Program-made: the position numbers and the translations under genes
Notes under the pieces: model-generated
What the model was told of the DNA's origin: nothing
The model's database searches: none
The model's input: the letters and a program-made list of their open reading frames with translations, nothing else
Source: Brachyhypopomus gauderio
Taxonomy: Eukaryota; Chordata; Actinopteri; Gymnotiformes; Hypopomidae
NCBI RefSeq assembly: GCF_052324685.1
Contig: NW_027506977.1
Location: 248,001 to 312,000 of the forward strand
Direction of reading: 5' to 3'
DNA length: 64,000 nucleotides
In this document: piece after piece, positions 21,661 to 34,415 of the stretch
Position numbering within the stretch: the stretch's first letter is position 1
How the letters are laid out: each line of letters opens with the position of its first letter

Positions 21661-24600
21661 CATAATAATCATCACATTGGTGCCAACTTTAATAATAATG
21701 CGGAAACAAACAAAAAACAAATAACAATACCAACAATAAACAAAGTCAAATAAACAATGTTAAACTAGGCCTTTAACATAACTCGTTGTTTGAGAGCTCC
21801 GTATCTCTGCGCGCTCAATGGTTCTGATGGTCGGCACTGGCTGAAGTGATACCACATTTCTCCTTTGCCCTTCAATTGGATGGGGTGTGATGTCTTCTCA
21901 ATGATTTGGTGACTGGTGGATCTGCTCATGGCGTTGATTCTCACTTCTCCTTACGCCTGGACAGAATAAGCTTCACAGACAGCTTTTTAATGCATTTTAC
22001 CATTATTTGTACAACCTTGTGGTTTTCCTGTGGGATGTCGCAAGCGCGTTGGGGGGCCCCCGAAAACTTCTCACTGTCATATGAGCTCATACGGAGTGAA
22101 TCCTGTAACGAAATTCACTGAACATCTTCTGGCCAACAATACAAACACATACATTTGTGCACATATCTTTTCCTTTATCCTTTGTTACCATTTATCCTTT
22201 CCAATTTACCCTGAGATTGAGAATGATAAACCAACCCATATTTGTGTCTCAAACCCAAATTTTGTTCCACAAATTTTAGCTTCTAGCTAGTGAAGTGCAT
22301 CCCATTATCTGAGCACACTTAATTTATTATACAGTGGTGCAGTATCCAGTAATTTTATCAACATTTTGCAGACCAACTTAGAGTCCTCTGGCCTGGTGGG
22401 AAATGCTTCTACCCAACATAAGAATTTATCCACAGTCACTAACAAATACCTTAGTCCCCGTACTGGTATTAACATGTCAGTGTAGTCAGTCTGGATCTCC
22501 TCTCCTGGCTCCTATTGCCCAGGAAACTTTCTTAGACCTGGTCTTAAAACACAAGTTATGTGCATTACAGATATTCACATTTTCAGTCCAGTCTGCTATT
22601 AAGTCAGTTAAGTATGGGTGTGACCAGTAACACATTTTCCTTCATTTTTGCTACCCCTTGTGCTTCAGACAACACTGAATTAATCAATTGACTTAGTAAA
22701 ACCGGTCTCACATTAGGTCCTTTCCAAACCTCCTTACCTCATTTACCACCTTTGTTTAACCACAACATTTTTCCTGTAGTTTACGTAGCTCTGAATCCTA
22801 TGGCAGAGGAGACCACTGTCCTCTGCCCTGCAAAACATCTGATGGGCTCCTGTTACATATCCTGCCTCTTTTTAGCACCCACGTCTGCAGCTGCATTAAC
22901 TCTGTGTTAAATTGCCCCCTTTTGATAACTTGAACATTTAATGATAGCAACTCTTACCAATAGTAACAACACCTTTTACATCTTAACATTTTATGAATTT
23001 ACCTCCTGAAGTGGTGTAACCTACTCTCTTTGTACAGAGTTCTACATGAACCACTCCTACCACGTACGCAGAGTGTGTACAGATGTTAACTTTCTTGCCT
23101 TCCACCCACCTTAGTGCTACAATGACAGCCAAAGACTCAGCCCTCTGTGCTGATTGTACTACCCAGTTTTACCTGAATGTGCTACCCAGAACTCGTCTGC
23201 GTCTCCCTGAGCTTCCATTACCACCACAAATCCTGATTCAACACCACCATCTCGACTCCTGAATCTGTCCACATGTTCGCCCCCCCAGGGTTCCATTTAG
23301 CTGCATATGCCACCTCAGTTACACACTCATGTGCCGGACCCTGTAACATACCATGCCATATTAATTCCTTCAAGTGAAAACATTAAGTTTTAAAATACAA
23401 AACCTTCTGTAGTGTGAACATTTGTAATTTTACAAAAGCCATGACGCTGTGACTGGTTAGAATATATAATGAATGTCTTGTGACTATGTGTGCTGTTTTA
23501 TTTATTTAAACAAGTTGATGTAATAAATCAGCACCTTCCTGTCCCCCCCCCCCTTTTTTTCTGAACCACAAGAGGGTGTTTCAGAAACATCTAGAGTAAT
23601 CTGCCTGTGTCTCAAACGCAGCTGGTGGCTGTGAGATGAGGCCAACGTCATGAGGTCTCTCTGACCCCAGAGAAGCTGTTATCTGATCTAAAATTAAATT
23701 ATGGTCAAGATGATCGCAGCATTCTCTCTCCTGGAACCTGCTCAACATATCACATTAGAATAACTTTGACAAATGACATTGTTTTAATAAACCAAGTATT
23801 ACAAGACTTATCATAGCTCACACATGGAATATTAGTCATTACCCAATTCTTAGCTATAGTGGCTCTCCTAATCATACCAGCATCGCTAAGCAGGTGTCAG
23901 CCCCACAGGGACCACCACACCCTCAGGCTCCACCCATATGCCCCTGGTTGCAATCTCCCATACCTTATCCTGTAGCTCTTCCTCAAATTCCTCCCCATAA
24001 TCTGGATCCCCTATTGGTCATAAAACAAAGTAACATGCAGTGGGTCGGGTGGCAGGACGCAAGGCTCAGAGTGATCCACAGCTCCCAGGCCATGAACACA
24101 GAGTGGACGCCTCTCGCAGTGCAGGAGTCTGACTCCAGAAGATGTGAACTGTGGGAGGCCATTCCGTGGAGATCACCAGTCCTAGAGGGCTACATAACAC
24201 AGTAGCTCCTAGTTTAAAAAATGTCTCTTTTGCGGACGTTATCACGTGCAGTCTCTGATATGAGGAAGTTGTGGTTAATTGGCTGCTGGCCACATTGCAC
24301 AGTCATTGGAACAGCTTTATGCAGGCTTTGGTCACAGAATCAGCATCAGGTAAAACACAGTTGATTGCTGAATGAGTTGCTCCTTTGTTTCAACCAGAAA
24401 TGACAACCTTTTGAGTACAGACAGTGAGGGACAGCATGGGGTCTGCCGCAGCTTTGGTTTGGTGCTGGTACATACGGACTTCTGGACCTCCCTTATCCAA
24501 CGGCGTTCTGAGGACACTCCCTCGACCAGCAACACTCCTGCCCACAAGGAAACATCCACCCGACATGCCACAACCACAGTTGCCAGGACAACCCCGACCA

Positions 24601-25283
24601 CCGTTGCCCCTTGCCCGACCCCTCCCTCTTAAACTTGAGTTAAATCTCATTGGTGGGTACTCCCACCCCTGTTGCAGATAGGGAACGTATCGAGGAGTCC
24701 GGGGCGGGCCCCTGTACGCGTACACTGCCTGCGTACACCCTTTTCTAAACCAGTTAAGGTGTGAGCATTGAGACACCCGGATGTATGCTGCTTGGCTCTG
24801 ATAACTTGTGGGAGTTGACTTATCCAACCATGTGACTTTAGAAATGGCGGATGCTGCATGTACTGGCCATTTAACAGAGGGCCTCACCTTAATGTTCCAT
24901 TATGTCTAGTGAGGGGTACTTCATGTAGCAGGTGAGTTGTGCTTGCTGCATACTGAAAAGCACTTAACTTAAACAGTAACTTCACACTGTATTCCCTGAC
25001 AGTGTGGTGAACTCATTAAAATTATTCTATTTGTAAGCAAAACTGCAAAACAGTTCAAACAGCTTAAAACATTAAAGTTCATACAATGATATTCAAGTTT
25101 TAATCTCAATAAGCTCAACATTTTCAAGTGAAGACAATCACTAAACTCATTGTTTTTCATTTAATATTTGCCGAGCGTCTGACACAATGCGCTCCTGCAT
25201 GCCTATTGGTTAAAACCATCTAATTAACATACTGTGATTTTTGAACAAACATGGTGGACAGTGCGGCTGGTGCGGGAAAACTA
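21661..25283. other. Decayed ERV interior, envelope/pol side
   Basis: No host gene is seen. The only retroviral signal I recognise is the RNase H-like stretch at about 23020-23300 on minus. A Gly/Arg-rich minus frame at 24390-24887 has no assignable function and is treated as part of the fossil. Confidence 0.5.
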
Positions 25284-25603
25284 CACTGTAAACCCAGCAT
25301 TAAGGTTTTGCACTGTCTTAACTTTTTGTTATGTTTTAAGTTTAGATTCCCAGACCTGAAGCCATGACTGAGGTGCCCCTGAGCAAGACCCCTAACCCTC
25401 AAGCATTGTAGTATGCAGTACTTAAATATATATATATATATATCTTAAAAAATAATATTTTCCTAAACTTATATTTTATTTAAAGTTTTATTCTTTTTTA
25501 AGTTAACTGTACTTAAAAATTATATTACATGAACTTAACATTTCTTAGGTAATCGGTTACAGCAAAACTTTTGAGTTCAGTGAACTTGTTGGGTTTTACA
25601 GTG
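25284..25603. mobile_element. MITE with CACTGTAAA(A)CCC ends nested in the ERV
   Basis: CACTGTAAACCC at the left and GGGTTTTACAGTG at the right are inverted ends of a 320-bp unit. CACTG ends resemble CACTA/EnSpm-type elements, but I could not confirm a 3-bp duplication. A scrap of the SINE core (GACTGAGGTGCCCCTGAGCA) lies inside at 25365-25384. Confidence 0.45.
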
Positions 25604-27843
25604 CACTTTAACACTAAGAATATGAAGGTCCACCGTGACTATGCAAGGAAGATAAATTTATATGTAAGGGAATGTTAACAGAACACAGGGCACAGGGAAA
25701 ACACTGTAGGAACTAAAGCAACTAGCGATACAGAAACAAAACAGAACCTTATGAACAAAACCACACTGCTAAAAACATGTGTAGCAAGGGAGTATGTCAG
25801 TAACCTAAACCGAAGACAAAACTGCTAGACAGGCAGATTCAAACACTAATAATGCATGAACATCTATCATACTCTCAGTAATAACCAGACACCAAAACAA
25901 ACTAAGGACAAGGAGGCTAGATGAACCAGTAAAAATCCAATACCAGCAAAGCTTTTAAACATTTACCTAAACAAACTTATGACCCAACTGACCAGAGTAA
26001 CAGAGGGAAAAAAACACAAGATCACAAACACAATAACCCACGATCAGAACATATAAAACCAGGAACTAAATCCCAGACAATAATGAGATATAAACTAGAA
26101 ACAGCTGAGATGGCAAATGAAGGCAGAACTATACAATGAATGTATGACAGTGCATCAACGTGCTACCACACCTCTAACGTCTCCCAAAGCCAATATCTTA
26201 TCAAAACTTATCTAGTTTAACTTGCCAAATACATCACCGTTTCACTCTGGCATGTCTACGTCACTTACTCACTTCGCTTATCCCGGTGTGTGCGCCATCT
26301 ATAACTATCTCCACCCAGTCCCTATTAATTTGCAGTTAACCCTTACCGCACGACCTGACTTACTTTTATTGTCTATTTGCCTTTTTCTTGGTCCCTTAAC
26401 TCCCTTCTTGGTCTTTCTTAGTTTAATTCCTTTAGCAGGATTAGCACGTTTTTTATTTTATATTTATTTATTTATTTATTTTACCTCTGCTCGCCTGCCT
26501 GTCTTCTGTGTGCAGCGTGTTCTAATGTTGTTCACCACTTCCTCTCTTTCAGTCTCTTCAGAGTGCTCAGATTCACTTCCTCATTGGTCGCAGTTCTCCC
26601 CCCCCTGCTTGCTCTCATCTTGTCGAATGACTGAATTTGCATGGGGTTTTTTACACTCTTTGTTGGGGGTTTTAACTATTTGGGACATGGGTTTTTTACA
26701 CTCTTTATTGGGGTTTTTAACTATTTGGACTGTTCTTGTTTCTACATTAACCACTGAATAGATTCCTTTTACTTCTCCCTGAGTTTTGGTGGCACTCTCC
26801 TGTGAGGAAGCTGTGGGCATTACCGAGCCTTGATCATAAGGTGGCACATTTTACTGCTATCTTCCTGGCCTGTTCCCCGATAGCCCAAGCCAACAAACTT
26901 ATATTTTGCATTGCAATGCTAGTTCTCTTTCACAATTGATTATTTTACGGTTTAACTGCGCTCGCTTCAGTCTTTCTACATTCTCATGTTGCTCTTTCAG
27001 TTATTCTAATTTGCAGAGAGACTGTGATGATTTATGGTCAATGATGTCACCTAAAGACACACGGTCGTCGCCTGCCTGTCTTGGTCACCTCATACTTTTA
27101 ATGTCTCATAACATTGGTTGTATGAATTACTTCACAAGTCACAGTCATTTGTTCCTATAAAATTCTCCACTCACATAAACCAACACCATAAACCAACCAT
27201 TTTACATGAAACTTTTGCATACATTTTGCATTTCCTCACCAGCCATTGTTGTTGATAAAAAAACTGATACTCGCCTGCAGTCGTCTTCAACCTTACTTTA
27301 ATAGATTGAGGGCTCTGTTGACACCGTAAGGTTTACCACCCTCAATCAATTCAGGTTCTTGGTCCGAAACCAGGCGATTTTGGGGGTACCTCAAGTCCCC
27401 GGGACGCCTGTGACCCAGCTGACTCGAGAACGCCGCTCGGTCTTACCGTCGCCTCGTCAGGCAAACGGGAGGGTTTGCCACACCCCAGGAAACAAAGAAA
27501 CACTTATTAGGCCATTAGGGACTCCAACCCTGTTTTCATAGGGACTCCAACCCTATATTTTCCTTTTAGGGACTGAAACCCTTTTTCATTTTAAACCATA
27601 TATTTTACCTTTTAAACCAAACCAAAAAAGATAATAAAATTTTTTTTTTAATTGCTATTTAATTTAGCATCGACCAAACACCATTAGTTCATCACAATTT
27701 GGTATTATACAAATGTGCAGAAATTTTGTTTTAACAGGTATTCTGCTTTACCTTTAATTGAGCCGGCTCAGACGAACTAACGGTATTTTAGAAGACGTGT
27801 TCCAAAAATCTATCTCTTCCCATCACGTCGGAAGGTCACCAAC
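25604..27843. other. Decayed ERV interior, gag side
   Basis: No intact gene is seen. A + strand frame at 26222-26761 is hydrophobic but runs antisense to the element and looks like chance. A short imperfect repeat (TTTTTTACACTCTTTNTTGGGG) occurs at about 26647 and 26693. Confidence 0.5.
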
Positions 27844-28492
27844 TGTTGAGGGCTGTAAACTTCTACCTACCACCTTAGCCCAGCGTGTTCGTTTGATGGG
27901 AAGGAGATAGCAAGAACAACCATACCAAAATTATAGCAATAACAAAAAAGGCCTTTATTAAAACAGAGATATCTCTGGGGATCTCACATTCTAACATTTT
28001 ACATCAGAGACCCAACAAGTGTTTGAGCATGCCGTCTTTATATATGATTTCTCCGCCCCCAAACGCTTAGATCTTCTTCTATACCTTACATGGTGTTGTT
28101 CTTCAAGCAAACAATACTTCTCTTTCTTCTCTGCAATCCCAACATGGACATATGGTTCCTGTGTATGGACTGATAGGCCGGCAAGAGGCCACCATTCATG
28201 AAGATGCTGTAAATTCATATTTCCCCAACGTCGGCACAATCAGGCCTACACCTTCTGCTTTTTAGGTCTCACTCTACAGTGTGGTTTGCTCAACATCCTC
28301 TCCCTAGGGTTCACCGCTCGGACACATCTTAGACAATGGTTACATTTTACTTCTACATGAAACAGTGGTTACATTTTACTTCTGTATTATGTTAAAAGAA
28401 TAATGTTAAAAGAATACTGTATTATGTTAATATGTTAAGAGAATAAAAAAAGCATGTGTTAATTGCTAAGCAAAAAACTCCAAATCACAACA
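27844..28492 (-). repeat. ERV LTR (5' LTR in element orientation)
   Basis: The partner of 20479-21127. Followed by TAGTTCAAAATGCC, where the interrupted L2 frame resumes. Confidence 0.92.
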
Positions 28493-28696
28493 TAGTTCAA
28501 AATGCCGCAGCTAGAGTTCTGACCAGAACTAGAAAATTTCAGCATATTAGACCAGTCCTATCAGCCCTGCATTGGCTCCCAGTTAAATTTCGTATTGATT
28601 TTAAAATTCTATTATTAGCATATAAAGCACTACACGGGCTTGCTCCTGAATACCTCCAGGAACTTATTTCCTACTATGAACCCCCACGTCAACTAA
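28493..28696 (+). mobile_element. L2-like LINE, C-terminal part after ERV
   Basis: The frame reads VQNAAARVLTRTRKFQHIRP, LHWLPVKFRIDFKILLLAYK and GLAPEYLQELISYYEP, the standard C-terminal region of L2 ORF2. It is the direct continuation of 18991-20478. It ends where a Harbinger element begins. Confidence 0.9.
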
Positions 28697-30229
28697 TGGT
28701 GCATTTCCACTAGGGCCTGCTTGGCGCGGTACGGTTCGGTACGGGTCGATTCGCAACGGAACGGTACGGTCGCGTTGTGTTTCCATTACAATGGTGAACC
28801 ACCCCAATGTGGGTGGAGTCGCTGTTGGCGCGCGGGTTGTAGTGTCGTGACATCATTTGTATACGACCACAACACCGGTCGACGCCCCTTAACACATAGC
28901 ATTATTGTATCTTATTTATCTTTATCTTCATTATTGTATGTGGTTGCTCTAATTATTGATAATAATTTGGTATTACTCAAACAGGCTGAACACACCCTGC
29001 ATAAAAAGCATCAGTCATACAATCAAATGAAATCAAACTTTATTATGAAATATAGATATTTAAAGTACAACATATGTAAATAATATAGTTATAGTTTTAA
29101 AAAAGTGCAAAAAGCAAATATATACGTATAGCTTTATATGAAATAAATATTTATAGTACTACAAGCAACATTTTGTGTGCTTTTACTGGCGTCTGTCTCG
29201 CATGGTGTTCACAAGTTCGCCAAACACCCCGAGGAAAGCCCGGTTGAAGGAAACATTTTCCGCCAACTCCGCTCGCCTCGTCAGTGGAAGGGGAATCTTG
29301 AACGTAAAAAATAACAAATATTAAACACAAGCATTCCCGTGAAAGCAACAACAATATAGCGTAACTGCACAAAATGTGTAGCACGTCATCGCTGCTCATG
29401 CTGTGTTTATGGCTACAGCTAACTAGCAACTAGCAAGGCTAAGAGCTAGCTATTGTACAGTAGTGACTGTGGTGGTAACATTAACTACAAACACAGCTCT
29501 AAATTCCTGCGTTTACAATAGATGCGTTCATATTACGTTCATATTACATCTTTTACGAGCCTAGTAGTAAAACTGTGAAATCACAATACACTCACCATTC
29601 TCCGTGGCCTCCAGCACCGACAATGTCCAGCACGTTTTCTCTTCCGTTACTGGCTGGCCGGTGACCGTATGTGACATCCATTTGCTGGAACCATTTCCAG
29701 TCTTTGCGGTTTGCTCCGCTGTGTCCGTTATGGTCCTTCACCGCCCGGTAATCGCGTTAAGCTTTTTTAGCTTGGACCGACCGGCACTGCTGAACGGACC
29801 GCTGGTAGCCATGAGTGGCCATTAGCGCGGAAACCTCGCTAAAAACCTTTACATTTCTAGTGGCCCCGTACAGTTCGCCCTGGATTTTTTGATCGCTGAT
29901 TATTAACAGAAAGGTTTGTACCTCGGCGTTTGACCAGGGAACAGACTTCGCTCCTTGGGTTTTAAAAATGGCTGAGGAGTCCATAGCATAGCGGAGGAGT
30001 CGCTCTCCTGACGCAACCTGTGACGACACTCCCTGGCCAATCAGTGTCATGCTGTTACTCCACGTCACAGAACTGTACCGCTTCGGAACGGTTAGAACCT
30101 CGAGCGAGTCGGTACGAAAATAGTACCCAAAGGGGCCGGCTCACTGGGGCCTGGTACTAATGGAAACACTCACAAACCGACCCGTATCGAACCGTACCGC
30201 GCCAAGCAGGCCCTAGTGGAAATGCGCCA
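28697..30229 (-). mobile_element. Non-autonomous PIF/Harbinger element
   Basis: The ends TGGTGCATTTCCACTAGGGC and GCCCTAGTGGAAATGCGCCA are inverted repeats continuing into a GCGCGGTACGGTTCGG-type palindrome. Flanks are TAA and TTA, a decayed 3-bp target. On minus it holds a Myb/SANT-like frame (29757-30068) but no DDE transposase frame, so it relies on a related element to move. A sister copy is at 59141-60666. Confidence 0.85.
29757..30068 (-). pseudogene. Myb/SANT-like protein of Harbinger, exon 1 remnant
   Basis: Harbinger elements encode a Myb-like DNA-binding partner besides the transposase. The frame includes KSVPWSNAEVQTFLLIISDQ, the start of a trihelix/SANT-like domain, then FSEVSALMATHGYQRSVQQC. 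It stops at AKKA, after which the domain resumes in another frame. The sister copy at 59197-59613 has the same break, so the family spread after losing this function. Confidence 0.65.
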
Positions 30230-30849
30230 TTAGTCCGTTTATTTGCTGGTTGACCAAAATAAACCTGGGCTCCAGCACTACTTGACTGTTCATACATGAA
30301 CTGGTGAGTTGTCCAAAGCTCATTGAATGCGTTACTTACAGAAATAAAATAAGATAAAATAAAGAGCAGTGGTCTCAGTCGGTCTACGGCAGAAAGCTAA
30401 AAAGCAACAATATTCCATACACTCGCTCAACTCGCTCCCTTAAAGAGACAGTACACATATTTCTGGCCGTTACATGCTTTGTGCTCTGCGTGATGTCTGC
30501 GCAAGCAAACTAGCCGCATATGTATTGCTGTTTCTCTTATTTCATCTCCTTATTTATTTTAAAATATATTTAAAATTCTTGAACCATTTCAAAGGTTTCT
30601 TGCAGTTTATTTTTTTCATGTTTGACCAAAGTTGTGAACCTATTGTTTTTGTAAGTTTCAGGTTCTTTGGTATTATTAATTTTACATTCAATGTTATATT
30701 CATAATTGCACTGACTGAACAAATGCAAATTGTGTTGTTTTTACATATTTATATGTGTGTTTAAGTGTGCTATACTGGTGCAGAGTTTTCAATAAACTTG
30801 TAATTCAGTATGTCTGTGTTTAAAAAAAAATGTTTTAAGTCAATTCAGC
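30230..30849. other. AT-rich DNA, no gene recognised
   Basis: Contains AATAAAATAAGATAAAATAAAG low complexity around 30344-30365. The frame at 30474-30764 is hydrophobic and T-rich, and I treat it as chance. Confidence 0.45.
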
Positions 30850-31034
30850 ACTGTTTTACTCTTATCACATCGGTATCGGATCAGTATCGGCCGATACTAA
30901 GCCTCAGATATCTGGATTGGTATCGGAAGTGAAAAACGTGAATCGATGAATCCCTAGTCAATATGGGGGGGTGCAAAAATATTCTCATCTACTAAAGGGA
31001 GGCACGGCAGAAAAGGTTTGGGAACCACTGGTCT
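30850..31034. mobile_element. Two abutting hAT-like transposon ends
   Basis: GGTATCGGATCAGTATCGGC and GAATCGATGAATCCCTAG (to 30957) resemble one family's terminus, and AAAGGTTTGGGAACCACTGG (to about 31033) another's. Partner ends were not found. Confidence 0.4.
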
Positions 31035-31526
31035 AATGTGTTTTCCACGGTCTTCCCAGGGAGGGTGTTCTAGGTGGTTCGTGGCGGACTCTCCACCGAG
31101 GGTGGTCATCTCCCAGGCGCAGGACTGAACGCGTCGGATCCGCCCATCGATGTGGGTTCGGGGCACTCAGTCCTGTTGGCACCCTGGGATGGGTAGTGCC
31201 CTTGGTCACGTTGAGGACCCCAGCCCCTCCCTTTTGGGCGTGTGTTTACGTCATCTACGTCTCCTAGTCTGCCTTAGTGATTCTCCGTGGGTGCAGTTGT
31301 GTCTTGTGCTGATTCGTCTCACCTGTGGCTCGTCTCGTAATCACGTGGGTCTTATGTGGTTTGTCTACCTAATGTGCGTTCGCGCAGTGTCCTGTGCTCG
31401 TCGTTCTCCGTGTGATCGTGTGTATGTTATACGTGCGCTAACGGCGCTTATTCGTATTATTAAACGTGTCGTTGTGTCTGAGACCTGGATTCCTGTCTCA
31501 TCCTTTGCCTCCCACCCAGCATCACA
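31035..31526 (+). mobile_element. 3' fragment of an LTR retroelement related to 47263-50585
   Basis: From CTTCCCAGGGAGGGTGTTCT through a TCACGTTGAGGACCCC LTR start (about 31206) to CAGCATCACA (31526), it matches the last internal 150 bp and the LTR of the element at 47263-50585. It is a truncated, older-looking fossil, ending exactly at the 3' tail of the Rex1-like LINE. Confidence 0.8.
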
Positions 31527-31918
31527 GATAGATTAGATTAGATTGAACTTTATTAATCCCAGAGGGAAAGTCAGTTATTACAGCAGCACAGATACAAAGA
31601 GAGCAAGAATAATATAAAAGTATCAGTAGTAATGAATATAGCCTATGATATAGCTAGGATTAAGTAGAATAAAAAATATTAAATATAACAGTATGAAAGT
31701 AATAGATTACATGAGATCTACATCTAATGACATGAGATTGATGTGCAAGGTAGTGGCATGAGTATTATGCCGTAATAGTGCAGTAAGTACTACTGTTTTA
31801 ACTAAGCGCAGTGACTAAGCTCAGTAACAGCAGTAATATTAACAGTTAAAATTGATGAAGGACAAAGTGCATGGAGAATGAGACCAGCTGGTGTAGACTG
31901 AGTGCAATTGAGCAGGAC

Positions 31919-32310
31919 TGTCAGGAATAGCACATGATCTCCATGCAGATGCAGTTCACCTGCTACTCATTGCCCCTCCCCCTTCACAACTATTTAAGTT
32001 TCCTCCGCTCTCTTCCGGGTTGCGAAGTATTGTTGCCATGCCACATACCAAGCGTTCTTTCTGTGTTACTGCCTTTCTGTGTACCGACCTCTGCTCTCCT
32101 CCTAGACGTCGTTCCCTGCCTAGTCCCTCTATACCTCCTGGCTTCTGTCTCACCGGCGTGACCCTGGACTGTCCTGACTATGATTACAGTACTCCTGCAC
32201 AACACACCCTGAACGGAGTAACCCACCTGTTTGATTGCTCTGTGATCGTTGTTTCAATAAGCGGCTATTACCCGCACTTGAAACCTTGTCTGTCTGATCA
32301 GTATGTTACA
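31919..32310 (+). mobile_element. Solo LTR in the LINE, 5-bp duplication
   Basis: A 392-bp unit TGTCAGGAAT...GTATGTTACA is flanked by AGGAC on both sides (31914-31918, 32311-32315). A CTATTTAAG TATA-like motif (31990) and TTTCAATAAGC (about 32250) suit a Ty3-like LTR in + orientation. It is a fossil with no interior. Confidence 0.78.
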
Positions 32311-33659
32311 AGGACCTGATAAGCCATTGTCGTGCAGTAACGACTGGCACAGTGGAGAGCTGTTGTACAGCGTGATCGCAGTTGGTATGAATGATCTCCT
32401 GTACCAATCTTTGTTGCAGCGGAGCTGGATGAGTCTGTTGCTAAAGATGCTCCTCTGTCTGACCAGTAGCTCATGGAGAGGGTTTGATGTGTTTTCTAGT
32501 ATAGAAGTGAGTTTGTTGAGTGACCTTTTTCCACCACTTCCTCAAAACCAACCAGTGGGCATCCCAAAACTGAGCTGACTTTCCTGATCAGTTTGATGAG
32601 CTTCCTGGTGTTTCCTCCCCTGATGATGCTTCCCCAGCAGACTGCTGCGAAGAAGATAGTACCAGCAACAACAGACTGGTAGAAGATCTCCAACAACTTG
32701 CTGCACACATTAAAGGACCTCAGTCGTCTCAGAAAGTATAGTCTGCTCATCCCCTTCTTGTAGACAGCATCAGTGTTGGCCTTCCAGTCCAGTTTGTTTG
32801 TAGGAGTCCACCAGCTCAACATCCTGACCCATGATGGTGACAGGGCAGATTGTGGATCTCTTCCTTCTGAAGTTCACCACCATCTCCTTGGTTTTGGTCA
32901 CATTGATGATCAAGTGGTTCCTTTTACACCACCCAACAAATCTGTCCACGAGGTATCTGTATTCTCCTTCCTGTTCATCCTTGATGCACCCAACCACCAC
33001 TACGTCGTCAGAAAATTTCTGAAGGTGACAGAGGTCAGACCTGTACTGGAAGTCAGTGGTGTACAGGGTGAAAAGGAAGGGGGAGAGCACAGTTCCCTGT
33101 GGGCACCGATGTTGCTGACCAGACGATAAGACTGGCAGGTTCCGGTTCTCACATACTGGGGTCTAGCAAACAGGTAGTCCCGGAACCAGTGGATCATGGG
33201 CTTATCCACCATCATCTTAATCAGTTTTTCCTTCAGTATGATGGGTTGAATAGTGTTAAAAGCACTTGAGACGAAAAAGTCAAAAAGGTGGCTCTCACAG
33301 ATGTGTTGGTCTGGTCAAGATGATAGTGAGCCTTCTGCAGTAAGTAGATCACAGCATTATCCACTCAAATCTTCTGCTGGTAAGCAAACTTCGGGGGGTC
33401 CAGGACAGAGGTGGGTAGAGTATTCAACAATTTTACTCAAGTAAAAGTACAGTTACTTGAACCAAATGTTGCTCAAGTAAAAGTAAAAGTATGCATCCCA
33501 AAAATTTACTTGAGTAAAAGTAAAAAAGTACTTTGAGTAAAAGCTACTCAAGTAGTGAGTAAATGCATGAGTACTGTCTCGTGTCAGTAAATTACATAAT
33601 GGGAAATTGAATTACGGGAAACAATGACTTTTAATGATAAAAATAATTTATTATAAATA

Positions 33660-33663
<4 letters not shown>

Positions 33664-33712
<49 letters not shown>
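33664..33712. repeat. (TA)n microsatellite
   Basis: A run of about 24 TA units inside the hAT element. Confidence 0.9.
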
Positions 33713-33713
<1 letters not shown>

Positions 33714-34096
33714 TATTTATTATAAATAATGTGTATTTTTGTTTGTTTCTAATTATTAGGCCTGTGTAACTTTAATGTGTTCCACAAAGGCACTAACTGA
33801 CTAAGACTGTCAGCCAATACGTGTAGCTACAACTTGACACCAACTCAATCAATTTGTAGCAGACTTAATCTATAAACCTATATTGCTAGTGTGTACAATC
33901 AGTGTGAGAACTGGTTTTTAGTATTGCACTGCGTTATACATTTAATAATTACATCATACAAACGTTATGCCTCAGAGATATAGCATTACACAAAATTATA
34001 CATACAGCAAACCTATCGCACCGTGTTTCCTCATATTTGATGTTGAGTTCTTGTAGGCTGAAATGTCCACACCTTTGCAGACACAATTGGCAGCGC

Positions 34097-34415
34097 CAAG
34101 GTTGCAAACTCTCACGCATTGAGCGTGAGACACACGCATTTGACTGTCTTCACACGCTTACACGCCACACATGTGATTTCTCACGCCGGAAAAAATCTAG
34201 TTTATTTACCTCTGATCCACATCTATGATTCAATGAGTTACTAGTTCGCTCTGGTGCCAACCACTGGCGATCAATCGATCGCAATATAATACTAATTTGT
34301 GTCCATTTTATACCCCCCCCCCCCCCGTCAACAATTTACGTTCACTACCCAAACCCCCACCCCCTACCCCAGTTTAAATCTCACTAAAAGTGATCTTGAA
34401 AACTTGGCAACCCTG
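34097..34415. mobile_element. hAT-like MITE (GTTGCCAAC family), copy 1
   Basis: The right end CTTGGCAACCCTG and the decayed left end CAAGGTTGCAAAC are inverted. CAGCGC flanks both sides. Inside are a C-run (34313-34326) and the segment AGTTACTAGTTCGCTCTGG, both shared with 44262-44552 and 48206-48477. Confidence 0.75.

Larger units (their letters stand above)
20479..28492 (-). mobile_element. Endogenous retrovirus with two LTRs, inserted in L2 LINE
   Basis: This 8-kb fossil has two 649-bp LTRs (20479-21127 and 27844-28492) that look identical, both TGTTG...CAACA. A TAGT duplication flanks it, and removing it joins the L2 frame. A TTGGTGACC tract just inside the right LTR fits a primer-binding site, so it reads on minus. 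A retroviral RNase H-like segment is visible at about 23020-23300. Class I-like ERV is the best guess. The interior is broken many times over, with no long gag, pol or env frame, yet the equal LTRs point to a recent insertion. Confidence 0.85.

Noticed and set aside
24390-24887. A Gly/Arg-rich protein as a separate host gene
   Set aside because: It sits inside the ERV fossil and has no promoter, exon structure or recognised family.
26222-26761. A 179-codon hydrophobic protein
   Set aside because: It lies antisense within the decayed ERV interior, is T-rich and has no recognisable domain.
30474-30764. A possible membrane protein of 96 codons
   Set aside because: T-rich sequence yields chance hydrophobic codons; no second copy or homologue was recognised.
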